A DNA stretch of 64,000 nt from Pectinophora gossypiella (Eukaryota > Arthropoda > Insecta > Lepidoptera > Gelechiidae), in contig NC_065420.1 of the NCBI RefSeq assembly GCF_024362695.1, positions 8,409,420 through 8,473,419 on the forward strand, in the 5' to 3' direction. The notes beneath the pieces were generated by a model that did no database searches, had not been told where the DNA came from, and saw nothing but the letters and a program-made list of their open reading frames with translations. A program made the position numbers and the translations under genes. Below, in pieces: positions 35,901 through 50,900 of this stretch. How positions within the stretch are numbered: the stretch's first letter is position 1; the number at the start of each line of letters is the position of its first letter.

Positions 35901-38900
35901 AGCCCGCCCGTCGCTTTATCGCCGTCAAAGAGACGCTACTCGCTTTTCTTTTTAGCACCGTCCTGTAAATGTCACTGTAGTAACAAGATACGCAACCACT
36001 TTTTACTGTTCCGTTATAATAACGCGTTTGTAACAAGTCTTGCCAGAAGTGGGATGAGAAGTTTTATTATTACGGCTACTACCAAAATATGGAGTGCAGT
36101 TTATCAAATTATAATAAACAATTCCTATTCTATTCTATTTAAAATTAGACTCCAGAAGTTCCAATTAACTACATGCTGATAATCTGTCTGATATCTAACC
36201 TATCTGCCAGGTGAGTGTTTGATAGCAACACCTACCAATATCTCACCCGGTGTCCTTGGTCCAGTGGTTGAGCGTTGCACTCACGATCCGGAGGTCCCTG
36301 GTTCGAATCCCGGTGGGGACAAACCACAAAAAACACTTTGTGATCCCTAGTTTGGTCAGGACATTGTAGGCTGATCACCTGATCGTCCAAAAGTAAGATG
36401 ATCCGTGCTTCGGAAGGCACCGATACCGACCCCGCCGGTGTGGTCGACGATTTTTCCTCAATCAGCGCTTATCGCTATCGACCCGCTAGAGTCGATTAAT
36501 TCTTTCAAATATTTTTTCTCATAGACGACGCCCTGAGCCGATGTTCGTGGCCAATTGGGCAATCTCAGGTCTGATGTCTTAAACGTTGTACCGGGTGAAC
36601 GCCTTCAGCGCTCCCCATTTGTCCGGCCAAGTAGTTAATGCCATCTGCGGCAAATCTACAATAAGTCACGTCAAAAAAAAAGGAAGGCACGTTAAACCGT
36701 TGGTTCCGTACGTAGTCGTTACATATGAGTCGCGCCAGGGGCCTTTGGCTGCTCTTTAATAATCCTGACAGCAGGGTTGATGAGGTTGGTAGGTAACACA
36801 CCTTACAACTTAGTTACACCCCAACCGATAGAAGAATATCTCACCTATCATTATTGCCTGATGGTATCACCATGAGACCAGAGTTTATTTCCTTTAAGCC
36901 ACCCCGTAAGATACCTACAGAGCGAATATACAAATTGCTCTGTAGTATGCTCAGGCGCATTCATCAGTTGCGTGTTATATATTTAGAACATTAATGAGTG
37001 GTCATGAATAGCGTGATCTTCATCTATTTTTAACAGTTTCGTAATTCGCCCTCTTTATTGTACAAAGTATTCTTTAACGACGGGTAAATGTAACAATAGG
37101 TGTAAATTATATGGCGCTAGCATTATTATACGATGTAATTTATCTTGTGGAATGGCAGTAAAGAAAAATCATGGAATGCGTTTATTCTATCGTATGTTCA
37201 TTACAATGCATAGAAAGTACGCAGATTCAATACGGTTGTAAACAAAGATACAGCAATCACACTTGTAATTTCTAATACCCTTTAGGGAGCCACTTACTAG
37301 TAATCAGAAGACAACTAGCATCCACTTTTGTGCAAAGTCCCAATATGCATATCATGATCCGTATAGAACCGGCGAACCCGGTAAATTGCCATCAACGCTT
37401 AAGAAAGAATACTCTTATGTCTGTAATATTTACGATCGTAGGTAAGTTACGCCTTTTTCTTCTGTCCTGTGGGTTGTTTGGTTAACAACCAACGTCAGCA
37501 ACCCTAGTGCCAGGTTTGTTATTGAACCTGACATGGTTTGCATGCCAAGTAAATGACTTGTAGTTTATGGAAACTTTTAGAAACGCTTAGAGAAGCAATA
37601 ATCTACGTCATAGGACAACCTGTCGTGATCTAGGTTACCTAGACGCATCTTACTGCCTGGGTCTAGACTTTCACTGGCCACTCTCCCTTACTAGTTTATT
37701 TTCTCTACCTGTGAACAAGTTTTACGACGGAGGTATTAGGCAAGGAGACTTCAACCCAAATGAGATACTTTTTACGAAATGTCTATACGATTTTTATGGA
37801 ATTAGAAGAGAATTTGTACGTACGTTATGGCGGCGTCATCAATAATCGTGATCATAATTATATCGCACTCTTCGTTATGTAAGTAAATCATAATTAAAAT
37901 TCGTAAATCACTCAAAAACAAAAATGTGATTAATAATTTTTAATATTTTTGTTTTTATAGCACTTACCCGGGCTTAGGGAAAATTTAAATCGAAAAAGTC
38001 CCGACCGGGTCAGAAAATTTTTCGGTTTAGATTTTGTCATCTTACACTGGCTTTTATTTCTAGATTAGTATTTTGTAATTTATATTTGATCCAGCTATCT
38101 AGTCTTTCGGAAAGTAAACAGCATCATAGCGGTCCACTAAAAAATAAAACTTACTTTTATTTGAGCACCTAATTACCTAGTTTACCAATGCGATAGGTAA
38201 TTATTATTACTTCTTAACCTATCTACAACGAAAACAAATAGATTTTTTACTTATATAGGTATATTCTACATAAACAAGTAAAATATTTATATTAACGTTA
38301 GCAAACTCTATTAAAATTCTAGCGTTATCGCATTCAACGGGATTTTAAGTATTTATTATAATTATGGCGTAGATATGACTAATTAAAACAACTAATAAGC
38401 TCGGCGGGTACGGCGGTGAAAGTTATTTATTATGATAAAACCCGACATGTCTGCATTCCACAGTTTACGCGACTCGTGAAAGAATTAATATTATCCAACT
38501 TCATAATATACAACGTAATAAGGAACATTTTGAAATAAAAATTTCAGTTTTATGATTTTAACGACTGTTTTGTTCCGAATTTCAAAACCAAATCATAATC
38601 AAATGTCTAAACGGCAATTGTTTACCTTCGAATTGTCTTTTTGTGCATTTTTATGAAATACCTACGTACCTAGTTATAACCCCTTCCCCCCACACATTCT
38701 TGTACATAGAAAAAAATAAAATACAAAGATAGATACACTTACGAGTACATAAACTATATAATAATGATACACATAGGTATAATACCTGGTATAGTGACCA
38801 CACATCGAATTGCATGCTACATGTATTCCTTTAGCGTTTTTTTCTGAATAGGGAGCTATTTGTTTCATAATTATAATAATCTGCATTACACAAGCTACAC

Positions 38901-41900
38901 AACTGTAGTGAATTCATTCTACAAGAGCATAATAGAGCTCTTTATGAAGGACATCCCACCACTTTACCTAATTACTACAAATTAATTAAAAAGTTACATA
39001 GGTATGTCTAAAAATGGTTCACTGTAACTCCCGAGAATGAAGTGCTATTTGTAAAAACACAAACAAAATGCATGAATTGACGTGTAACAGAAGTTACTAG
39101 AGGGCCTACCACGAATATAACGTGGAATACGAGTAAAAATGGATAATCATTTCATACTCAAACACATAGAACTTTGATGATGGGTTTAGTGTATTCGTCT
39201 CAATATAATTATATACTTAAATAAATATCGGCTCGTTGCCACACACTAGGTTCGTCTTCACTCCACCCCTGTACATACCCGTACAGTTTACTTGTTAATT
39301 GTGGCCACCGCGTAGTGCATTGCCCGTGACGACAGAATATATATGTGAATCGATTATAGCAATTCAAGTATTTTATAATATATTACATATTTATTTATAT
39401 ATTTAATTATACCTACGTGTATTACAATAAGATATGTTTATGCACTTATGTTCACTACAATGTGTGCCTCTGTTCACATTTTTTGTCCTATTAGTTCATA
39501 AACATGTTGTTCATATTTTTTATAAAGTACATTATAAGTAAGTACCTACCTAATTAAGTACCATTCATAAACAGTCATATAGCTATTTACTAATTGTTAC
39601 AACCTAAACATCAATTTTCTTATGATTTCTCCTCATAAAGCCTTTTCATAAAATTATAGAAACACTTCGAAAACTATAAGTTGAGTCAGTAAACATAATA
39701 TAACAAATAGTTTATTGCACAAACAGGAAATACAAAATACAAAAAAAAAAGAGAAATAGAAGGAGTACGATAGGCGGCCTTATTGCTAAGTAGCAATCTC
39801 TTCCAGGAAACCTTTACGTATAGGAGATATTTATATGTATAATATAGCGGGATAGTGCAGCATAGGAATACTTGTACATATAAAAATAAAATACAAGGAT
39901 AGATATACTTACGAGTACATATCCTCGTAAGGCCCGGATTTCCAGATACAATAGTTAAACAATGGGATTTGGATTTTAAAAGGACTTTGGGCCTTACGAC
40001 CATAAACTACATAATAATGATACACATAGCCATAATACCTGGTATAGTGACCACACGTCAAATTGCATGCTGCATGCTGGTACTTATGCTTTTTTAAATT
40101 ATAGATTACCTAAGAAAATTCCCGGTAACGATTTTATGGCCAATAAGTTGATTAATAGCTCAGGTTAGGATTTTCATAGGACCATGACCGTAACTATATG
40201 AGACCCGTCCCCCCTTCCAACAGTTACTTTATAAATACGTGTAAGTGGTTTCGTTACCTGTATAAAGATAACCAATTAGTTTTAACTTAAAAATCTTTAG
40301 TAAAAAAAAAGGTTTATCAAAAATTGACTTTCTGTAATACGCTATAAACGTGTTTATAAATGCTCACTGGTATTAAATGCAATATTATTTCAGTGGAAAA
40401 AAAAAATTGTATGTAGCGTGATTAAAATTATGTTTTGAACTGTACATGTAAATGACAGACGTGATGTCAAGCAGTCGCCGTTCGGGGAGTCGCTGTCAAC
40501 GCTACAATTCGTTGTTGTTTTGGTATAAAATAACCCCACCCCACTCGGGGTGGTAATCATAATATCGTTCATATTCTTCAAATAAAAGTACTGAGCGACA
40601 GTTCCGTTTATTACAGAAGCGACTGCCTGTCTGACCTAATCCGCGAAGGGAATTCCAGCCCAATACAGGTTAGGTCACATACCTCAAAAAATTCATTTCT
40701 CGGGAATGTGGGTTTCCTCACGATGTTGATGTAAAAACTCATGATCAGTTTCTCTTATTATGTCCTCGGGCCCGAATTCAGTTTAACCCTCTTTAGCGGT
40801 AGAAACCCACAAATCACTGCCTGACTCATCACTTTGGAATCGACTTTTCTATCGTGCGCTATGGCGGTACAACGCTCAAATGCAGTAAGTTTAGCGATAA
40901 AACGGAGGGGCGCTTACGGCAACAAATATCATGGTATGCATTTGCACGGAAGCACGCGACTGGGAGGGTTCCCTCCCTCTCCCATTTACGGTTGTTTACG
41001 GCTATACTTAACAACAGACCTAAATAATATAGGTAACTACTTCAAAAACATCGTTAGGAAACTCGCAGAAATGCATTTTCGGAAGTATGTGACCTAACCT
41101 GTATTGGGCTGGTTTTCCCTTCGCGGGTTGGAAGGTCAAACAGACAGTCGCTTCTGTAAAAAAACCGGACCTGTCAAATCTTCAGGTTAGGTAACGGACC
41201 CTGTGAGAAACGGGATAAGGGCAGGGAGATCATGATGACCTACTTCAGGTAGGTATAATATTACAGTAGGTATATTGTGTAAGATAATGTTTTCGAAAAA
41301 ATGTACAGTGACCACGATAAAACGGTTTAAGAAGCTAACTCTAAAGTTATAACAACTTCTACTGCCGTTGGCCTCCAGTCAAGTACAGTTTTTTAAATAA
41401 ATAATAAAGATGACACACCAAACTACAACAGAAGTATGTACCCACGGGGATTCTCGCTGCTTACTAAATATGTATCAGTTTGGCGAAGCAAATAGCTGCG
41501 TACCTACTCGTAGTGAGATACTCACTTAAGTATTGCCATTCTATTTACGTTTCTTATCCTCTTCGCTGAATGCTTTGTTATTCTCTCATATTTATATGTA
41601 GTTTCTGTCTTATATAATGCTTTAATCGCCCTTCTATACACCAAGCCATCGCTGTAATGCTCTACAAACACTAATGCCTGCCCGACTCAACGGTGCTACG
41701 TAACACCACTTTAAATTTGCTAAACCCTAGACTTAGCAATTATAATACTGATCGTCAAATTACGCTTCAGTGTATGCTCCAATTAAGGCTAAATAGTGCT
41801 TAGTGAATGCAGTAACGGTGGTAAGTAATAACGTGTAGCTGTACCTAGCCCAAGCAACATACCTACCTATACAGGGTATTAGTGACATCGTAACGAAAAC

Positions 41901-44900
41901 TTTGAGGGATGATTGCAACCATGATTCTGATTTGATATCAAGTGGAATTTTTCGTCGCAAAAGTATGGAACTGAAAATAATTAAAAAAAACAAACATACA
42001 AATTTTCATGAATTTTCCGACTGAAAATTCCACTTGACATCAACTCAGAAGCATGGTCTGAACCATCCCCCTCAGTATTCGTTAAGGTGTCACTAACACC
42101 CATACCTACCTGTATGTACTTGTACGGGGTGTTAGTGACATCGTAACGAATACTGAGAGGGATGATTCAGCTCATTATTCTGAGTTAATATCAAGTGGAA
42201 TTTTATATCGCAAAAGTATACTTACAATTGAAAATAATAAAAAAAACATGAATTTTGCGACGGAAAATTCCACTTGATATTAACTCAGAATCATGGTCAG
42301 AATTATCCCCCCTCAGTATTCGTTACAATATCACTAACATCCTGTATACCTTCTGCAGTATTTTTTGTTGACGTGACAAAATAATCACGTACTGCAGATT
42401 TCTCTAGGACTACATTTGTGCTGAGTAAGCGGAGAGTGTTGAGCGTTCCCGGTAGAAAATTTACGATAAGATGCATACGAGATGAGATGGGCAAAGCTTG
42501 ACTCGGGGCACACGACTTAAATAAAATAGGCTCGCGTTTAACCACAATCTCATCTGGTGGTAAGTGATGATGTGATAATTGAAGCACATAATAACGGGTT
42601 CTTACCGCGTTTAAATGGGGATATGAGACTCCCGATATTTCGACACTGTTGCAAGTGCCATGATCACGGGATGACTGATGAGATTGGAGTGGAGTAGGTA
42701 GATCCATAATTTTTAAACGCGGTAAGAACCCGTTATTATGTGCTTTAATTATGATAATAACCGCGTAAACTTAAAACAAGTGATGATGTGGGCTAGGGTG
42801 TATCACGCTTACCTAGCGAATGCCTATTCACTCTAGCTTTGGAGACTCCCAGATTATAACGAGTTGGAAAAACAGCCGACGGCAGATAGTTCCAGTCCTT
42901 TGCTGCTCGCATCAAAAAGGAAGAGGCAAAACGTTTAGTGCGGATTGGAAGAATATCCACAACATAACGATGAAATGCCTGCCGACGTCTAGTTGTCCGT
43001 AGATGGTATTTTTTCAAAAGTTGATGTTTATTTTAGTTCCAATGCCAAAATAAGGATTGCCAATTGGATTTAATACGATTGTTATCATCCAACTGAGCAT
43101 GTACGGTAATAGGACAAATTGTCGTAATTGTCAAATGCCCTGTGTGGTAATTTTTTGAAAATCATTTTTGTAATGAAGGCTTATTACTAGAGATGTACCG
43201 ACTAGTCGGTCATTATCATAGTCGGTAATTAGTCGGCGACTAGTCGACAGTGAACGTTTTAACTTCAAAATGCAATAAATACTCACTTAAATTAATAACC
43301 TAGCGAACAATAATCGTTATCCAAGAATAAGAAATACTTATACCTATTTCGCATTTAATAAATATCGCCAGTACGTACGAACATCGGTCAAAATATTTTT
43401 TTTTTTTTATTTATTTTATATTTGGGAGACCAACAGCTCTTAACAACTATAGCAAAAAGAAAATCATACTTAAAAACTAAGCCAATAACAGGTTTCCACC
43501 TATATGCAATTTTTATCAATGACAATGAAAAAGAACAATGAATGACAATAATAAAGTTGCTGATGTTATGACTACTTTTCTTCATAGGTATCTTCTGTAT
43601 TTCTAACTTCAGAACCATTATTTTCTCGAAAAGTAGTATCTGGATAATTAGCCGACTAATCGGCTAGTCGGCCACAAACCGGAGTCGGCACATCTCTACT
43701 TATTACGGGTTTCCATAGAAAAACGGAAGGAACAATGTTGGGCCGTGTTTGAAACGAGGAAGTGATTAGTATTGATTAGCGAATTTTTTCGCGCTTGAGT
43801 TTTGCGGTTCTAAGTTGTTTTGTAATGAATCTCACAAAACGACTTAGAAATTTTTGTGGGGCTTCTTTGATTGTTGTTCGTTGGTAGGTATCTAAAATGT
43901 CTTGTAAGTCGATAATCTAATAATAAGACAGTCAATAATAGAGTTACTAACTTAGGTATTACCTAATGGTTTTTTTGTTGTTGTAAATCTAACCTCAGAC
44001 TTGATCGTGACTAGCTGGGAAGCTATTGACCTTCCTAGGTGGAATCGAACCGAAGCCGCAACTGGAGATAGCCATCAGACAATAATTTATAAAACAATAC
44101 CCAACTATGTAAGTATGTATCCATTTAAGACACGAGCTTAGTTTACGAAGTAGGTATGTGTATATCTTTACTCGATTTTACCTATTATATTCCATTAAAT
44201 ATAGTATGACGGATTTGACAGCTGTCAGAAAAACTACGTTTCCTGAATTTACATATTTTTGGCACCAGACTGCAGAACATTTTTTATAATATCCTGTTGT
44301 GAAAGTAATCATCCTTTAGTTATTTATGACGAAATAAAATATGTAGGAATCTCGAAATGTAGAAAAATATTTAATACCTAATTAATACTAATAACAATAC
44401 AACACAAACTATAAAACATGTGAAGTCATAATGAGTTTAATTTACGAAAGTGTTTGTAATTTAATGTAACACATTAAAGTCGTAAACGTTATAACTTCCG
44501 TAACGTTATTATATTTATTAATGTCGGTATGTTACGAGTATGTGTGTCATAAGGCGTATGTCTGTAGTGTTACAACACTGTATGTTTACTATGAGGCATA
44601 CATTGTATCAAAATGTACATAATGAATATCGCCACCACCCCGCTGTGGACAGAGCAGTGTGAGTACGATATAAATATTATATTTTTTCATTATATAATAG
44701 CAGGAACATAAAACTAGGCTGCACGGTTGTTTGATCGATGCATACATTATACTTTAAAATAATAACTTCAACTTCTCTATGCACGTCAATCTATTGTCTC
44801 TGACTTCGGCTTTTTGGCGGGAGGCGGGAACGGGACAGTTGCTTTCTTCATTGAATAATCTAAATAATTAATACGAAGTGGTGTTTTGTGGTTAATGATC

Positions 44901-47900
44901 GCATTAAGTTAGTCGGAAGACATTCGCGAGTGTTATTATATTGGAGTATTCAATAAACAAAGTGTATCTGCCTATTTTCGCTTCGTGTCAGGAAGCCGCT
45001 TCATAACTCAAAAGTTTATGCGGACTTTTGAGTTAATTCGTTTGGGGTTCGGAGTAGGAGTCTACTCCGAGGGTGGGGGCTTAGGTTTCATCATCATCAC
45101 CTTTCATCATTTCATTAATCATCAAGAAAAAAAATACGTCAGACATGGCTGTATGGGCATAGTTCCCTTTGCCTTACCCTTCGGGGAAAACCAAACCAAA
45201 AAAAAAATGTCTCTGACTTCCTCCTTCTCGGGCTTTGGTTCTCGGGGCAAATTATTTAACAAAAATAAAATGTCTCTGACTTCTTCCGCGGCTGCCATGT
45301 AACGTCTTGTATTGAAAATTTTAGTCTACTTCTTATTTTATATTAAAACAACCATGTGAATATTGTGATTTCTTTATTTGGATTGTGACAGTACAAAGCA
45401 AGAAGATGACGTAAGTTTTATTTCAATCACCCACGCGTTCGCCCGTTCCCAAAATTTCACAGCACACTTTACACACGCCATCTGCTTGAACAGAGTATGC
45501 TTCAGGCTCCCTTCAGTTATTAAGAGTCGAAGGTCGTGTTAACAAGTGAACATCGTGGTAGTGGTTTAAAAATAGAATGTTTATCATATCGTAAATTGTA
45601 ACAAGTGAAAATCGTATATCAGTTTCCAATAACAAGCGAGTCTTGGGTCGAGGAAAGACAGGGCACGTTGTTAGTTCAATAAATACAGGAGACCCTCTCA
45701 CGCCACTACAGTAATAATTGTTGTAAAATGTAGAACTGCAATAGCAAAAAATACATTAGCGTGTCACGAATACCCGCGAGTAACTGCCGTTAACATAGTG
45801 TTTCTTATCTGCGGTGATTCATGTGGGCTAGGGCTGCAATTTATAAGTCGGGACAGGACGGCGAACAGTAAAAGGACGTACAACATAAGTATATGTCCCT
45901 ATAAGTAACGCGCGTCCTTACGACGTGGCTATTCTTCAAAAAAAAAACCATAAAGTCACGTGAGTATATATCTACGCTAGAGTAACAGGTAAGACTAGTG
46001 TTTTATTTAAAAAAATATTTAACGCGTTTTTTGTCAATGTTTTTGCAATTCCAAAAGCCAAATATAAGTATCTATTTAAGTACTTTAAAGTCACACTTAT
46101 GTAACAGAGGTTGATACAAGGAACTTACTAGTCTCGGTTGATTCATGCGAAATCTTACAGGTGAACAAATACTTTAAAAACCTGTACAGTGTACCCGTTT
46201 TGGGATACCTATAGTGGTGTTCTTGTAGATATAGGAAGTTTCCAACCAATAACTTCTTATAAAAATATAATAAACGTTATTGCACACGAACAAAACATAA
46301 AGTAACAGTACAAATTGGGAGCCTTATTTAAGTCCGTCACATTATTTTATTAGTTACTTTATTCATTGAGGTAAGTGAGGACGTGCAGCCCTAATCGTAC
46401 TATGTGTTTTTCGCATGCTAATAAAATTATGAAGAATTTTACAACAACAGCGTGGAAATCCAATTTTCTCTTGGAAACGTATAATTTTATAGCGGAATTT
46501 TAAAGCTATAAATAAACGCTTTAAAATGACCATTAGGTGAAAAAACATCGCGAGGAAACCTACATAGAAAGGTGTTTTTTTCCACAATTACAAAACCCTT
46601 AAAACCTACAATTGGGCTGTTTTTCCCTTTTAGTTGGAAGAGACAAGCAGTTGCTTTTAAAATCCTCGTGAAAACCTGATGATAATGACCATTAGCTGTT
46701 CACTAGAGAAGATATTCTAATACGTACCTACATAATTAATTCGTTAAAACCACGTTTAGGTATTTAGATATATACGATTTAATGATTGACCTTTCCTACA
46801 ATGTCTAGAGACTTCGCTTTTCTTTACCAAAGTTAAGTAGATAAGTAAGTAGGTATCTATTATTAAATCAGATATTTACAAGTCATCTGATGGAGTTGGC
46901 AGGAGTCACACAGGTTATTCGTATAACGGAACGTGAATTAATAACGATGACCGGTCACTTTCACAGGGAGGTAGCTAGGTGGTAAAATTTAGTGTAAATA
47001 CCTACTTATATTGATAACACGTAAAAGTGTCGAGTTTTACACCTTAGAAAATGTAGTACCAGACGCTCAGCAGCGTGGACAATTTCAACCCCATTTCAAT
47101 TCAAAAAAATGGTCTTTACCAACAATAAATGAGTTATTATTTTAACTATCACAGTACGGCTCACCACCTATCACGGTGAACAGGAAACTCGATGAGTTGT
47201 TTTATTTCAGTTGGGATTATATTGGTGGCTTACGTGCTTACGTTATGTTGGTCTCTACTTTGTACCTACCTACTTCATTTTGTTTTCAGTGCATTTTGTA
47301 TGACTTGACTTTTTTGTAAGTCATTTATAGTATTTTGTCTCTATTCTTCGTTTCTATGTACCTATACCTATCTATTAGATTAAACCAATAGTATTTTTTT
47401 TAGATAATACCAATATAGGTAATAACATAGATGATTGATTTTCAATTTTATCATCAACTGCGCACTAGAGACTTAGAAGCGTGCAAAAGAGTTAATGCGA
47501 TTTCTTCTTGGAAATACTCGTTAGGTAGGAGGAAAGTATCAGGAATAAAAGCAATTATTATTGTTTCATACATACATACATACATAAACTCACGCCCGTA
47601 ATCCCTAATGGGGTGGGCAGAGCCACAAGTAATCAAAGACAACTTGCAGCCACTGTTGATACGAAGTCCAAAGATGGATATGATGAACCTTATGGTGATA
47701 AGGGATCAGCCTATCGCCCATAACATTAGTCCATCATGTTAGAGGACACAATCCCTCTGTCGGTTTTTACGACATGCCCGGGAAGAGAAGCAGCTGAACG
47801 TGTTCTATGTTTTTATATGCTCCCAGAACAGCATAGAAGCAATTGTTTCATTTATGGTTATCATGATAATTACTATAAAATAATAAATTCAGTCGAGTGT

Positions 47901-50900
47901 GATTTGAATTCACGCATCAAGAGGGGGCTGTACCAGCTTACAAAGGCTTAACTCAACCGATGGGCTAAATAACGCAGCCCAATGCGTTAGAAGACATTTC
48001 GACTTCACGACGTCAACACTACACTGCACTTGACTTTATTAAACACTCTCTGAAATGAAGGCTCATACGGCACTCTGGTCTCTTTCTATATTCTAACAAT
48101 TCAAAAGGTTTAAACGCCCATTGTAAATAAAATATTCGAATTAAACATATTTTTTACGCGGAATAAATATAAATAATACCTAACTTAGTATTTGGTCTTT
48201 TTAATTCAGGCATTAAAATGCCTTTATATTTATAAAGAAAAAAGGCAAATTGTTACTACAGCAGTAAGGCTCTGTTTCGGACCATAAGTATACATATATG
48301 CATAAATCCATTAAAAACAGTTTCCAAAAATAACAACATTACCTAAAGGCGCATCTGACTCGACAATGAGTTTAAAAAAAAACTTGTTCCATGTTCCGCT
48401 TGTTTTCCGAGAAACGTGTCATTATGCAATTTGCGAATGACCGCGGTTGTAATTTATAGCCTGGTGGTAAAAAAACATTAAAAGTCCCCGGAGATTCGGC
48501 TTTTAAGTGATAAAAAACTGAAAAATACTGACTATGGTGTTTTTTGTTTCATTTTTAAGACCGTTTAATGTACGGCGGATGTGACTTGATGCCGCATGAA
48601 TAGTAATTTAGAAGCATGCTTTAAGGATTGAATGAATCCACATTTTGATTGTATCTCAGATTTCGCTCTAATAGATTAAATAAGTAGGTAAGTACCTAGG
48701 TATTAACTGGTTAGAACCCTATGAAACTCCAATTGGAAATCCTTTTTTGGATAATGGGTGAATTTTACTAAATATGAACTCCTGGGTAATACCGTATTTC
48801 GATTCTTACATACATACATAAGATCACGCCTATTTCCTGTCGGGGTAGGCAGACCACGGAATTCCGCTTACTGCGACCCTGACACACCGCCTTCGCTTCC
48901 TCCACTATAGGTACTAAAGAAAATGGAATATATTATAGCGAAATGAAATACAACAACTGAATCCAAACCGTAATACAAACCCAACTTCGTAAAGTAACTT
49001 CGTGTCCAATCACTAGCACTAAACATTAGTAGGTACTGGTCCATTAGTTGGAAATAGTTGGGACCCATTCTGTGTGAAAACTGCAAACTGCGGGGAACTG
49101 CACAGGAAATTCTGTGGCAGTATGCGGGTTGGCAAGCCAGTGCATCCGCTCTATTGTTGCCAATAGCCAGCAGTGCCATATACCGTGATCTACGATAGTT
49201 TACTTGTCAGTGCGGAAATTGGCTGCGTTTTCCAACATGGCAGGTTGATGGAGCTTCGCGGTGCTTGCAAATATGTTTGCTGGTAATAAGTAGCACGTGT
49301 AGCGTATTATGTTTAGTTACCAATTATGTACCTACATTGTACGGAACTGGCATACCTACACTACATACTTATATAAGTTCTTATCACTTTCTAGGCAATA
49401 AACTAGGCAATAAACTAGGTAGGTAGGCACTTAATACAAAATTATCTAAGGTAGGTATTTCCGAAGATAATCCTACTATTCCCAAAATAAAGTAAACTCA
49501 CTATTATCCGTTATAACGATATCGCGGTTATAACGCTAATAAAATTGCGTTATAAAGTTAAGCGGTTAATGACAGCATTAAAGCATTATAGTGCTTATTG
49601 TCATTAAATTCGGCTGTTTGAGTCGCTTTCGTTTTTATTCAGCAGATGATAATCTGTGGTCGGGTAATTTTCCCGTCTATTAAACGCAGATCTTATTGTT
49701 TAAAACGTTTTGAAAGGGTTCAGTACGTATTTAATAGCAGAGACTAAGTAGTTATATATACTGCACTGCTGCCTTCTAAAAGGAGGTGTGAGTAAATACG
49801 GAACCCATAGGTTTTAAATTATTTTTATGCTTCCGAATTTTATGTTACTCGCATTTTGCAAGCCTCTATCAATCTGTTCCAGGCAACTTTATCCATAAGT
49901 ATAGGAGAAATTGAATATTACATAATATAGCGAGAGTATCATAGAAATAGGATTTATTATTGGTAGATACATAAACAATTCATCATCATCAATTTAAGAG
50001 CCACGCTCTTGTCGGTGCAGCATTTTCCATACTACTTTTTTAGGGAAAAATAGGGCAGTGGTTTCCCTCTTGCCTTCCGTCCCGCAGTACTCTGTTTGAC
50101 GCAAGTGGGATGGCGCCCAGAGTAGTCTATTACAAAGCCATACTAAGACTCCTGTCCTCCGCCTCTGAATAGTACTGACAGTTACTGGTGCCCTCTGTCA
50201 GGTTCCAGGTTACAATCCCTGTGACTTGCCCCTTCCTGCATTGCCGTTCCGATGGCTTCCATCTTCGCCTCTGCAACCGTTGAGGTCTTCACCCGTATCC
50301 CTGGGCAAGGGTTCTACGTTATACCCCGTAGGTCTGGGTCCCTATTCGAACTCAGCCACCATCTCACTCCGGCCTACTGAAGTAAGAGGCGCCCACCCCC
50401 GCATAAAAAATTAGGTATATAATATTATAATTATGTATACGGCACATTAATTTAATTGTAGATACAGTTAATGTGCCTAACGTAAACAGCCTATATACGT
50501 CCCACTGCTGGGCACAGGCCTCCCCTCAATCAACCAACCGGAGGGGGTATGGAGCATACTCCACCACGCTGCTCCAATGCGGGTTGGTGGTTAATGTGCC
50601 TATTTATCTTAAATCTCCTGTTCAACTGTCTCGTACAGCTTTATGTCTCTATTCGTCACCGGAGAGCAGCAATTAATTCACATCTATTTCTGTATTTGAC
50701 ACCGTAATAGAGTCATCATGATTTAAATTGCTAATATTACTACTAGAACGTTTGATGTTAGTCAGATTTCATATCCCCTGTACGCTGCATTTAATACTTA
50801 TATATGCCAGATATTATTTAGAATTACTAAAGTCAAAGCTTAATAATAAAATATTTAGTAAATTATATAATTACGTAATAACTGTACCCGTACCCGTCAG

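Noticed and set aside
36248..36325. A tRNA gene (A and B boxes in GGTCCAGTGG..GGTTCGAATCC)
   Set aside because: The same head followed by the same body recurs at 63029 and its tail is found at several other sites; no acceptor stem closes. It is a SINE.
39686..40003. A 105-codon minus-strand ORF
   Set aside because: Covers a LINE tail, a duplicated segment and the 83-bp insertion; its start falls inside the insertion.
42303..42707. A 134-codon minus-strand ORF
   Set aside because: It reads through the end of the M1 element (SDIVTNTE) and the M2 foldback element; open by chance.
44985..45302. A 105-codon ORF with repeated MSLTSS
   Set aside because: No recognisable domain; the repeated motif is explained by a repeated DNA word, kept only as a finding.
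50226..50414. A small proline-rich ORF
   Set aside because: Lies inside the 49980-50410 interspersed repeat; GC-rich repeat composition explains it.
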